Below are positions 12,357-23,264 of a DNA stretch of 64,000 nucleotides, piece by piece. The notes under the pieces are model-generated. The model saw nothing but the letters and a program-made list of their open reading frames with translations, did not search any database and was not told the DNA's origin. Origin of the DNA: Cordia subcordata (Eukaryota > Streptophyta > Magnoliopsida > Boraginales > Cordiaceae); NCBI GenBank assembly GCA_028554755.1, contig JAPTOF010000019.1, forward strand, positions 2,738,001-2,802,000, written 5' to 3'. Position 1 is the stretch's first letter. Each line of letters opens with the position of its first letter. The translations under genes were made by a program, and so were the position numbers.

Positions 12357-13013
12357 TATATTCATTTTAGTCTTTATCTCGTTCCCTATTTCTATTATTC
12401 AATTTTTTTTAATTGGTCCAATATTGTACTCAAAAGTCAAATGAATATTAATCTAATATTGACATGTGTAATGTTGCACATGTTAAAAATATAACAGTGT
12501 TGGGTTTTCCTTTTTCCATTTATGTTTTATCTTAAATTCAACAAAAATAGATTTAACAGAGGCCCCACATAAGAAAACAATTTTCTCTTTTTGGTAACAC
12601 TGAGATGATCAGCCAGATGTCCTCCGGGCTTTGCGGCCCCATTTTCTGCTAGTTTGGGGCTGAAAAAAACGCATGATCCAATTCATGGAAAATAACAACG
12701 TTGTATGAAACACGAACTGCAAGGCTCTCTTTCGATCCTTGCTCAGGACATGGACAGCGTCGTCTCCTCTTCTAGGCCACCTTGAAGACGAACAACAACT
12801 CCCAAAAGAAAAAAAAAAAAAAAAAAAAATTCTTTGCAGAGGCAGCGAAAGGTCCTGAAGCTTTACTCTAATAATCATCATAAAAAACTTGTCCACGAAT
12901 CGAAAAATTCAATGTTCTTCGATCATTTAGGTCACCCTTAATAATTTCTCTTGAATTGTTCATGTCTTACTCTTGTTTACATATTGAAGATTCTATTGAT
13001 TTATTCTGCTGAA
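12357..13013. other. AT-rich spacer upstream of the PTEN gene
   Basis: I see no gene. It includes an A-run of about 20 near 12810-12830. An open frame on the minus strand at 12609-12896 has a Phe-run and no recognisable domain, so I treat it as chance. Confidence 0.5.
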
Positions 13014-13225
13014 GGGCTTGTCGGATTGGCGCTTTTTTTTTTTTTAAGGAAAAAGACGTTTTTTCTTGAAAAACTTTATTTTTTGCAATAACTATTTGAC
13101 TTACTTTTTTTTGAAAAGTTTTGAAAAAAAAAACCCTAAAATACAGGATCTTCAGAAGTTAAAAATTTTAACTTTATAAAAAAAATACTTTTTCAGGAGA
13201 AAACAGCTAAGCCAAACGAGTCCTG
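13014..13225. mobile_element. Degenerate MITE, GGGCTCGTTTGGATTGG family (copy 1)
   Basis: The left end is GGGCTTGTCGGATTGGC and the right end, read inversely, is GGACTCGTTTGGCTTAGC. Both are diverged forms of the family ends seen more clearly at 18200-18428. The interior is T-rich then A-rich. It ends about 48 bases before the PTEN start codon, so it may supply part of the promoter or 5' leader. Confidence 0.55.
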
Positions 13226-13273
13226 AAAGTTGGATAGACTTTGTGTATGCAGGTTGTCTTCTGTCTCTACGAG

Positions 13274-16099
13274 ATGGGGTTGAAGTTGTCGATGCAATGG
13301 CCACAGAAGGCTGATCAGAGCCAGGTTGTGGTCCATGTCCAACGCCGTCTGATCAATTATCTCTCCGCAAGTTTCCACATACGAAATCTTGTGTCGAAGA
13401 AAAGAAGGCGAATGCTAGTCGGAGGTTATGATCTTGATATGACCTACATCACTGATCGAGTACTGGCAATGTCATTCCCTGCTGAGCGGATGCGAGCCGT
13501 GTATCGCAACCCTCTCTGGCAGGTCAAGTCCGTTTTGGACATGCGACATCAGGGACGCTATAAGGTCAGATCCGTTCATAATATTATAATGTTATAAGTG
13601 AAATCTACTGATCGTGAATTGTTAATCGATCTAGTGATATTATAAATTTAACTTGCGTTTCATGTTGTAGGTTTACAACTTATGCATAGAAGAAGCTTAT
13701 GATCCGTCACATTTCCATGGTCGAGTTGAGAGATTTCCATTTGATGATAACCATGTGCCACCACTCTCAATGATCAAGGAATTCTGTGAAGATGTACATT
13801 CATGGCTGTCAAGTGACCCAAAGAATATCGCAGTTATACACTGCATGGTAAACAAGTGAGCTTTAAGATTTGTTTTTTCTTTAATAACTCATCTAATACA
13901 TTCTCTCTCTTGCACGCCTCTTTAAATCAATTTTCTATGTTTTCCGGCTCCTTGAAACCCAATATTCCTCAGTGGTGATGCATGACATGCTAAATGTCTT
14001 CCCAAGAATTTGTTCCAAGCTCTAGTCATAGTCATTGAAAATAATTCTCTCTTACATGGTCAAACTCTTTGGCTAAGAGAGGGTGAGCACCACATGTGAG
14101 TTCACCTCAATATATGAGATAGAAAGCCGAGAAAAATTAACAGTCTTAAAATTTCTTGTGCATGTTTTTTCTGAATCAGCAACAATTTCATGTGATAACA
14201 AAACTCCTTGTCCACTAAAGTAACTATATTCCTCTTGCCATTTGCAGGCAGGGAAAGGTCGGACAGGCTTGATGGTCTCATCCTACTTAGCTTATTGTGG
14301 CAAGTCAGCTGAGGAGGCTTTGCAGCTATATGCACAGAAAAGAACTACCAACAATGAAGGAGTAAGTCATAATTATATGCAATGGTATGCGATGCATGAT
14401 ATTAAGCGATGAATTCTACTTATCTCTGTCTTTAGAATTAGAAGGAAAAAGTGTAAAATGAGGCGAATTTGGTAACTATTGGCTTGATGTTCTTTTCTTC
14501 ATATAAGCATGTTTATGTGACCTTTCACCGTTGCCAATCTTGATATTCTGATTCTTTTCGATGCCCTGTGCTGAGCAGGTCTCTATACCAAGCCAACGGC
14601 GTTATGTTGGTTACTGGGAGAGCATACTATCTTTCCCTAAGGGGCTTGACGGTGGCCCTCCTCGAGTGAACTTACCGGAACCTTGTAGCAGAGAGTTGCA
14701 GCGTGTCCGCCTCTATGACACTGTCAACACGGAAGCGGTCTTCTTTGTGGTCTCTGAGTTGCAAGAGGTAAGCATCTTGTCCATTATATAAGCGTCATCA
14801 GCATTGTGAACAAGAATCCAACAGCAACGCACCGTGTTCATAGCAGCAGAGCCTGACTACTCTACCATGTTTGGTTTGGAGAGTAGCTCTTCGTTCCTGA
14901 TTCTTCTATAGTTAGATCCTCCAAAACCACAAGAATCCCTTTGTTGACAATATCTCTGCTATATTTTGATTCTGTGACAAGAGTTAGATCTTGAACTTTT
15001 TAAACAGGTCCCCGGGCAGAGATATTGTCCACCTACAGAATTAACCAAGGGTTGCTGCAGAAAAATTAAGAGGGGTTCCCAGAGTTCATATGGCCCTCGG
15101 TACTATTTTTCACACGTCGAGAAAGATGAGGAGGAAGGCATAAAACCAGAAGCAACGGAACCTCGTCTGGTGGTCCAAATGGACACTGAAAGTCCAATCC
15201 TCTACCAGAAGACATGTCTTGATTGCAGTTTTGAGAAACCGATTCATGTGAGATCACTGCACTACACAGAGATATCTCATTTTCTTTATGGACTATTTAG
15301 CAAATTCAACAGATCCTATATGCAGATTTGAATAACCATGTATTCTTTAACAGGTTTGTGGAGATGTTCGGATAATATTTTATGAGAAGCTGATCGGAGG
15401 ACGACTATTCTATGCTTGTTTTAACACAGCTTTCATTACGAACAGCCTCCTACAGGTCCCTTTTCTATAGAATGTTCTACATTAGTGGAAGACGTAATGA
15501 ACGACACAGAAGCTTTAGGACTCGTTTTAAAAGCCCCTTTTTTAACATTTTTTTAAAAATAATTTTTTTTTAGAAGTCGAAAATTTTGACTTTAAAAAAA
15601 AACTGTATTTGAATTTTTTTCAGAGTTTCGACTTTTTTCGAAGCCAAATCAAATAGTTATTACAAATTTAATATAACTTTTTCAGAAAAAAAAAAAAAAT
15701 ACTTCTTCTTTAAAAAAACCAATCCAAACAGGCCCTTAGATGATGAGAATACAAAAACATTTTAATATAAATCTAAGATTAAAGGTAATTCGAACTGATA
15801 AAATTACCTCCCACACAAGTATGAGATTTGGCTGGGAGTGAAGAGTTTGGTAAAAAGAAGAATTTTTATAAAAAAGAATGTTAATATAGATCTGAAGAAG
15901 AACCATGAAACCAATGATTCTTTTTTTTTTTTTTTTTTCTGTTCAAATTTTGCAGTTCAAAATTAAAGATATGGATAAAGTTGGAAACAAGGGGAGGTCA
16001 ATATGCGGCCCTTCTTTCTGCTTGGAGTTGCTGTTTGGTCCAACAAACGCTCGCTTGGATTCATCTCCATCAAAAAATTCTGCACTTAGTGACGCTTAA
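13274..16099 (+). CDS. PTEN1: PTEN-type phosphatase (plant PTEN1-like)
   Basis: Predicted dual-specificity phosphatase that removes the 3-phosphate from phosphoinositides; Arabidopsis PTEN1 is needed for pollen development. Seven exons: 13274-13564, 13671-13847, 14248-14361, 14579-14767, 15008-15247, 15354-15455 and 15956-16099. All junctions are phase 0, giving about 418 residues, the usual plant PTEN1 length. I chose the start at MGLKLSMQW because homologues begin similarly. The N-terminal part GYDLDMTYITDRVLAMSFPAE matches the PTEN phosphatase domain. The signature HCMAGKGRTG (Cys and Arg of CX5R) is split by intron 2 after HCM. The C2 domain follows, including VCGDVRIIFYEK and CFNTAFITNSLLQF. 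The short tail lacks an obvious PDZ-binding motif. No disruption is seen. It is convergent with the SpoU gene. Confidence 0.95.
15516..15736. mobile_element. MITE, GGGCTCGTTTGGATTGG family (copy 2), in PTEN intron 6
   Basis: The right end CCAATCCAAACAGGCCCTTA is a clear family end. The left end (AGGACTCGTTTTAAAAGC) is more diverged. The interior has TTTAAAAAAA and AGTCGAAAATTTTGAC segments like the other copies. Confidence 0.6.
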
Positions 16100-16718
16100 G
16101 TGTTCACACCCCTTGCCACTTCACATCATGGCACCTTCATGTAAAGTTTTATTCAAGGTGGTTCACTTTGATCAATTTTTATAGTCTGCAAAAAGTGCTC
16201 TGCCTTGTGCTTCCAATTGTGCCGAGCCGTCGATTTTTTTTGTAGACGGATGGTATTAGAGATCTCAAGAATATTTTTGTATCCAAGTAACAATTTTCTC
16301 GTAATAATTTGATGTACTACTACAAAAAAATATGTATATAAAAAAGAAATTATTCCGTTAGGATATACAATCCACAAGGCTTGCACTATAACAGATTGCT
16401 ATAACAAAGCAAGATATTGCATCAGTTTGATATGAAAGGCTTTGTGCAGTTCAGTTCAATCTTGTACAGATTCACTTTGCGACATGCACACTGGATTAAT
16501 TTTGTAGGTCAATGCTCTGTGTTGGGCTATATATCTTGGTAAGATCTATGAACATTCACTGCCAAAATGAATTACACTGTTTAATTGCTCGCCACTTGCT
16601 TCACTTGGGTGGACAGACAGAAGTAGCTGGAATAGCGTACCTTGAGTTATCTGCAGCGCAGTCTGCCTCGTATACTCCTGCTACACCAATCCCAGACAAC
16701 AGAATGTTGATAGTTATA

Positions 16719-19700
16719 TTATAGTTTTGATGTCGGGCCTCCAAACTTTCGCTTTGCATATTCGTTAGCGATGCTAATTGCAGTGTTGCTGTGGCGTAAA
16801 GAGAATTCTGCTAGTAGAATTTGCCTTTCTTCCAATGTCAGATCTCCATGAGAACCCTTCAACAACAAGAACGTCAATGATATTTTGATATGTTGCATAG
16901 CATGGCACATAATTTCTCCTCAAGACATGGCCATGTGCAAATTTCAAAATAGCGAAGGATGCAAGTAGATCGATGTGATCTGATTTCACACTAGCGAAAA
17001 GAAGGACGTAGATGTTGCAACAAAAATGGCTAAGAGATGAATCTTTGTGTCGCTTAAAATGACGTATAACAGCCCAAAGCAAACATGTTGGATTGTCCCA
17101 TATGAATTTGAGCATAAAATACCAGACAAAACTGAAACACTGATCTATTGGCAATTGGATCTTTAAAGAGACTTTTTTTGTTACTTCGAGAATAACCATA
17201 TGTACCTAACTATTAGACACTTCAACCGAACCGCAGTGGAACAATGCAATGGAGCAGGGGAGAAGTCCAAATACAGCCTATGTGAACCATCAAACAACTT
17301 TCTCAACTATTAGGCACTTCAACCGAACCGCAGTGGATCTATGCAATGGAGCAGGGGAGAAGTCCAAATACAGCCTATGTGAACCATCAAACAATTTTCT
17401 TGGTGAGAAAATTATCATCTCGAAGTTTCTATAGTGAACTTCTAAGTGATTATGACAGCAAATCTCGAGGGATGTTTCTATAAGTTCCCGATTGTGCCAA
17501 GCATACAATGCTCCTAAATTATAAAGTAACAAAACTGTAAATTAAGAACACAAATGAAAGAGCATTTGCCTACGGCATCCAATATAAGCTGTGCGTCATG
17601 GCGTATTTTGCTGAGAATAGCAAATGGAACAGCTTTTGCAGATAATAGCAATTATTAGTATATTTATGTGAAAAGGCAGCTGGTTTAATCTGATCTGTAG
17701 AAAATGCAAAAAGATTTATACCATGCGTGACGTCCTGTCACAGACAGCGTGATGCATGAGAATTCCTGCAGCAACTGAAACATTGAAGGAATCTACCATG
17801 CCTCTCATTGGGATACTGCAGTGTAAATCTGACAATTCAAGGGCTTCATCACTTATTCCCCTACAATCACAACTTCACAAAGTTATATTGCAGTGGATTT
17901 GTAAATGAACGAATTTCAAGAGAACCTTGACCAACTGAAGCTTCCAGACCTGAAATAGGCCTCAAGTCTTAACCAATATAAACCAAATAAGACAGTTTCA
18001 CTTTGTGTTTTTCAATAACACTATCTTTCACAAACACTTACTAATGACTAAGTAGCAAGACATTATTTGCAGAACACTTGAAAGCAATGCCAATGGTTTT
18101 CAGCAAAACTTAAGAGGGAACAAAAGACTGGTCACAATCTTACACATCATAATGCTGATTGAGAAACAACTTTTCTCTAACACAGTAATAGGACATTAAG
18201 GGCTCGTTTGGATTGGCTTTTTTCAAAAGCGCTTTTTTTAGTAGCTTCTGAAAAACAGCTTTTTTTGAGAAGCTGAAAATTCTGGCTTCTAAAAAAAGCT
18301 GTATTTGAGTTTTTTTCAGAGTTTCAGCTTATTTGGATGACAAATCCAATAGTTATTGCAAATTTAATGCAACTTTTTCAGGAAAAAAAGTACTTTTTTC
18401 TGAAAAAAAGCCAATCCAAACAGGCCCTAAAGGATAAAAGCTGAAAAGCAGGGAAACTGTACCTATTTTCATTTCCAACAACTATGGCAGTTCGACATGA
18501 CCAGTCCATATCATATATGGAGACCTAGAAAAAAGCAACATAAAACACACACTGAATATGATTGTAACATATACGGGCTTACACATGCTATACATGATAC
18601 TCTGAGATGAGTGATTATTAATATTAGAATATACAGAACAACAAGGGAATACCGTATCCATTCCCAGATGTGTAGTTGCAATGCAATATCCACGTGACTT
18701 CAGGTGTTTGAAACATTCTTGAGTTGAATCCCAGAGTTCAATATCCAACCATTTCTCTGCACCCATACTAACATGACGATTGTCTCTGTACCTGCATTGA
18801 GGGTACAGAAACACAGCGGTGTCATAAATGAAGCAGGTCTAACATTATCCTATGGTGTCTAACATGCATAACTTGCCTAAAACTTCCTTCCATTTTATTT
18901 CACATGTTAACCCGGCATAGTGTGACATCTATAAGCCAATAAACCATTTATTAAAGTTTATTGAGATCTATACAAAGCTCTTCTCCATAAAGAAGCGAGA
19001 CATTCCGTGTCAAAATGAAATGCACATGACATGCCCTGCACATATTTCTATAATAAGTATAATTACAGTCCTTGAGGGTCAATAGGCATACTAAGGGTAC
19101 AGGTTTTATCCCAAACTGAAGCCAAAGGCAAAACAGCACTTTCACCTTGAGATTTAACTTGCACCTCTTTTGAGCTGTCACACTCGAATCACATGGATAA
19201 CTGAATTTTTTTCTTTTTTTCTTGGCTTAGAGAATTTCAAATATATTCATGCAAAATAGAATTACATCATCCGATCCAACAGTCAGAAAATCATCTCCAG
19301 TAAGTAATGACACTTTTCAAGGGCATGATTGCGAACAATCTAATGGGAAAATATGAATCCTAGCCTGGTTGACAACTGATTTCCGAAGCACTGACTGTAC
19401 AGGTTTTATACTAAACAAGAATCAGCTTGTCAAGGGCAATCTAGCTAAAGTAAGCATATGTAAGCACAAGAGCTGTGAACAAATTCACATACACCAAATT
19501 ACTAACCACAGATATTAGTCTTACAGCTACTTCAACAGAAAAATATCGATCAAATTCAAAGGCAATTTCCAACTTTCACCTCAAATGAGCCTCCACCTTT
19601 TTGAGCTGTCACACGACACCACGTGAACAGACTGAATTCCCATCGCATCTGCAGACCTAAAGGCCGCGGAAACATTTCCGAAATCACTCAATCCCTCAAC

Positions 19701-20321
19701 CACCAGACACACAGAATAGCTCCTGTTCTTGACCACATCCTTAAACCTCTCTTTCCTCACATCCATTATATAGGGATCCAACGCTTCCAGCACTTGCTCA
19801 CTGTTCAAATACTCCCCGTTCAGAACCTTAAACCTATCCAAATACGGGAACCAACGCCGCTTCAGTTCGTCCGAACATTCTGGCTCAAGCCTTCTCTCCA
19901 TTTTCCTCAGTCTGGCGACGTCGTTTTTTGGATTAATTAGCAGTTGCTCTACTGTGTCCCTCTTCATATCCTCTTCTGATGTTTCCGGTACTGCGATCTC
20001 CACCGGAATTGCAGCTCCGGCGCAACCATAACGTCTTACCGGAGCCTTATTTCGCTTCAGTGCAAGCCCTATATAAAATAATTCTTTTAGAAAAGACTTC
20101 CAAAATTGTAACACCTTCAAACTGAAAGCTGTAAGTAAGCTATGCACGCACACACACACACACACATATACGTGCACGTTACCTGAAGTCGGAGAGAGGA
20201 GAGATGAGAAACTGCGAAGGGAGAGAGAACATAAAGGATTGGCGGCGGCGGCGGCGGCAGTGGTGCTGGTGGCTCTACAGGAGAGGGATGTACGGACTAG
20301 GGTTTTGCAAGCGATGCTCAT
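16719..20321 (-). CDS. SpoU-family tRNA/rRNA 2'-O-methyltransferase
   Basis: Predicted SPOUT-class enzyme transferring a methyl group from S-adenosylmethionine to a ribose 2'-OH in RNA. Six exons, in coding order: 20183-20321, 19597-20068, 18653-18791, 18463-18524, 17722-17860 and 16719-16856. They give about 362 residues. The Ala/Ser/Arg-rich amino end (MSIACKTLVRTSLSCR, then a poly-Ala run) looks like an organelle transit peptide. SpoU motif 1 is in VVEGLSDFGNVSAAFRSADA. Motif 2 is IVVGNENRGISDEAL. Motif 3 is IPMRGMVDSFNVSVAAGI, with the conserved Asn-Val-Ser. The knot-forming part is therefore intact. An in-frame upstream ATG exists at 20369, but the start used fits the transit peptide better. 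The RNA target cannot be told from sequence. Arabidopsis At5g26880 is, from memory, the closest kind of homologue. Confidence 0.92.
17208..17401. repeat. Two tandem copies of a 97-bp unit
   Basis: Units 17208-17304 and 17305-17401 are nearly identical (both contain CAATGGAGCAGGGGAGAAG). They lie inside intron 5 of the SpoU gene. This is a recent local duplication and no function is evident. Confidence 0.9.
18200..18428. mobile_element. MITE, GGGCTCGTTTGGATTGG family (copy 3, best preserved)
   Basis: It starts GGGCTCGTTTGGATTGGCT and ends with the inverse, AGCCAATCCAAACAGGCCCT. It is about 229 bp, with further inverted stretches of T- and A-runs inside, and lies in intron 4 of the SpoU gene. 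It has no coding capacity. The ends resemble hAT-like plant MITEs (inference). Confidence 0.85.
20146..20166. repeat. (CA)n microsatellite
   Basis: A short CA repeat in intron 1 of the SpoU gene, close to the exon 1 donor. Confidence 0.9.
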
Positions 20322-21120
20322 TTGCTCAGAGAAGATGATAATACAAAGCAAGCGCAGTGAGAGGTTCAAGCAGGGATTGGAATTCCTATAAAAATATATA
20401 TCATATTTCGTGATGGCAAAGTTTGTATTCTCGACCAGAGAGAAACAAACCTTGGTATTTTATATTAGGGACGGCGTCGTTCTGTTTGGGTCCATCCATT
20501 TCACTTCTAACTTTTTTATCTTTTTGGTTAATTCGAAATAGAAAACCCTCCTTCAACTCATATACTCGGAAGGAATTAGACGATTGGCAACGACTTTGTC
20601 TTGCAAGAGAGTCTTCTAAATAACGCTCATCAATCGAATGCCGGTTTGATTCATATAGCTAGAACGAAACGAGAAAGTGTTCGAATAACCTTTTCGCCTT
20701 TTATTTTTATACCACCTCACATCGTTCTCTTTATTCAAGTATTTAAAATGGCCGAAATGTATTTAATTTTGGTCATTTTGAAGCATTTGCATTGTTTCAC
20801 ACATAGATATACCAATGCCAATGCCACTATGCCACATACACCCTATCAACGTAACAAGAGCAGTGACTTTTCCCACAGCGCAGCATAGTTTTGACAACTA
20901 ATTTCGGATCAGTTATTGCTTTCAACATTGCTTTCATAAGCAGAGATGATAAGAAGATACTCCAAGAAACAAGGAAAACACAAACCTATAGTGATACCGC
21001 AAAGACATTTTCTCTTTCTTTCGGAAGGATAAACAATCTGATGTTACTCCATTATTTGTAACCTTTGGATGAGAAGGCTTAAAATCTTTCTTGGGGAAAT
21101 GCAATACCAAACATTACATC
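20322..21120. other. Intergenic region between the SpoU gene and the frameshifted oxidoreductase
   Basis: It contains the presumed SpoU promoter and, from about 20745, the left part of the segmental duplication that is repeated at about 27420-27780. No additional gene is seen. Confidence 0.5.
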
Positions 21121-23124
21121 TAGGAGGATAAGACATCCGTAGAAATGAGGTCAAAAGGAAACTCCATTCTGTTGGAGTCGTTCTTGAAGATCTGTGGGGC
21201 CATATATGATCCCTGGGGGGAAAACACCTCCTTTAGGCAAAGTTGCCACGACGCTCCAGATGGACAAGAGCGCATTGAACGGGAATTATCGAAGTCGTTA
21301 AGTAACCCATTTCAGGCCCCGAAACTCTCCTTAATATTTCCGTGTCATGCTTCGCGCCCGGGCGCGGGCACGGGCGCGAAGCGAGGCCGCTATCACTGTA
21401 ACCATGTCCAATAAACCACATCTTAAAAGAAACACTCTCTATCTCTTCCTCGGTTGGACCTTTCTTCCGCAACAATCCGAGGCTAAAGATGGAGGGGAAG
21501 TTCAAAAGCAGCCACCTTAGTAGAGTGGTTTTGCCAAACATTCCAATGAACATTCCAACTGCGATGAACCGAAAGATGCCCAGGAGAGATTTTGAGCCTA
21601 TCTTCACCCCAAAGTGAGCTGGCTTCACCGCTGACCAGAAAGCCTCCCTGTTCGCAATATGTTCACTACTCTCCTTCACTCCAGCAATACCAAGAGGATT
21701 CTTCGTTAGATTCGCCAAAGTTCTCCCAACCACAATGGCATCCGCCGAAGGTAGCTTTACCGCATATAGGCCGACCTTCTGCTGGTGCTCAATTATTGGT
21801 CCCTTCGGCGGAGGGGGACCAAGAATCTGAACAAATCAGCAGTTCAACGAAGAATGAACCAAAAAAAAAAAAAAAGAATTGGATACCATATCATGCTCCT
21901 AAGAAATACTATTGTGCATAGTTAGCCAGCTTGTTTGTTACGAGAAATTTTTAGTGTGCTTATAGAATCTATTGCAAAAAGTAAGAAATAAAATGAGTTG
22001 CCTATGAGTTCTGTGTTTTGAAAACTAATGGCTAACAACCAGTAGATTTGCTAAAATTTACAGTTTATGGCAGAGCATGGTACGCTGGACCAAAGTCATT
22101 AATCAACTTCATTAAGTTAAACTCGTGTAATAAAGAAATAAAAATAAATAAATTCCACGCGCATGACACAGTACCTCATAGCCACATTGATAAAATACCA
22201 AAAATACTTGCTGTTGGACAGAAAAAAAATCATAGACACGTACCCCGATAAATTTCAGGTGCAGCATTAAGCTAAATTGCAAAAATATTCCTTTAGTTAA
22301 CGAAGTTGCACATGGTCTTGTGTTTTCTTAAAATTGCATATTAGACCCCACATTTGGTCAGGTGTCACAGTTCTTTTCATGTCAAAATTGCGCTAGTGCT
22401 TTGTCGGAGTTACACGTCAAAATGGGGAAAGGAAATGGGTACATACCATAGGGCGAGGCCTTTTGGGCCGGGATTGCCGCAACTCCATCAACTTGGGAGC
22501 ATTAGCTATTCTTAACACCGCTGATTCATAAGTCGCAAAATTGACAACAGTTCTCTTCTCTGATTCTATACTTATATATGCTTGGACCTTGTTTGGCACA
22601 GTAGGTGAGGCCCATTGTCGGGAACGGAACAATAAGCCAAGCTCAGCCGGGATGGAGTCAAACCCACAAGCTGAAATGACCAAAACACCCCTCTCTACAG
22701 TTTTCTCGTGGTATGTGGCCTCTATTCTCTCCATAAACTCGGGCTCACCGCAGATGTCCAAATAATGGCAGCCCATCTCAATGCAGGTAGCCACCACAGG
22801 CTCGCCATAGAGGCGGAAGGGGCCGACGCAGTTGAGGATGAGCTTGGTTTGGGTTGCAATTGGATGGAGGGAATTTGGGTCGGAGATATTGGCGGTGAGG
22901 ATGGGAATTTGGGGTGGTTGTTCTGGGCTTGCAGCCCACTGGAGGGATTGGGCTAGCTTGTTTGGGCTTCGCCCTGCTAAGGCAAGTGATTTGAGTGGAG
23001 AGTTTGGGGCATTCAGAAATTTGAGGGCCTCTCGAGTTACGTACTTACCTGTAAAGCCTAACGCTCCAAGGATTACAACATCATATGCTTTACTGGAACT
23101 ATCGTTTTGGTCCTCCATGGCCAT
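21121..23124 (-). pseudogene. Saccharopine-dehydrogenase-like oxidoreductase, copy A (frameshifted)
   Basis: Upstream-side duplicate of the intact gene at 27780-30076. Exon 1 is 22447-23124 (MAMEDQNDSSSKAYDVVILG) and has the same 678-base length as in copy B. It carries the Rossmann glycines GALGFTG. Exon 2 starts at 21826. Near 21239-21241 there is one extra base relative to copy B (GGCAAAGTTG against GGCAAGTTG on the + strand). This shifts the frame and gives a stop at 21233-21235, cutting the last about 35 residues. A second extra base occurs near 21166-21171. Exon 2 also has a 12-base in-frame, GC-rich insertion at about 21350-21381. The remaining 423-residue frame is open, so it could make a shortened protein, but loss of the conserved C-terminus suggests decay. 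Confidence 0.8.
21350..21381. repeat. GC-rich perfect hairpin inside copy A exon 2
   Basis: The arms CTTCGCGCCCG (21350-21360) and CGGGCGCGAAG (21371-21381) are exact inverse complements around a 10-base GC-rich loop. Copy B has a shorter, unpaired sequence here. Confidence 0.9.
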
Positions 23125-23264
23125 GCTACTCGATTACACACGCTACTACACCATCAAGTATGAAGCTCGAAAAAAAAAATTGTGAAAGATTTTGACTTTT
23201 GAAGCAATGGTCAAATATACGAATAACTAGTTCTTTCATACCTCATGGTCTACATGATTATTTA

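Noticed and set aside
12609..12896. 95-residue minus-strand frame with a Phe-run
   Set aside because: The Phe-run comes from an A-tract, and no homology is recognised.
19581..20369. Single 262-residue frame covering SpoU exons 1-2
   Set aside because: It reads through intron 1 (including a CA repeat encoding a Val/Cys run) and past the exon 2 donor; the spliced model joins the SpoU motifs correctly.
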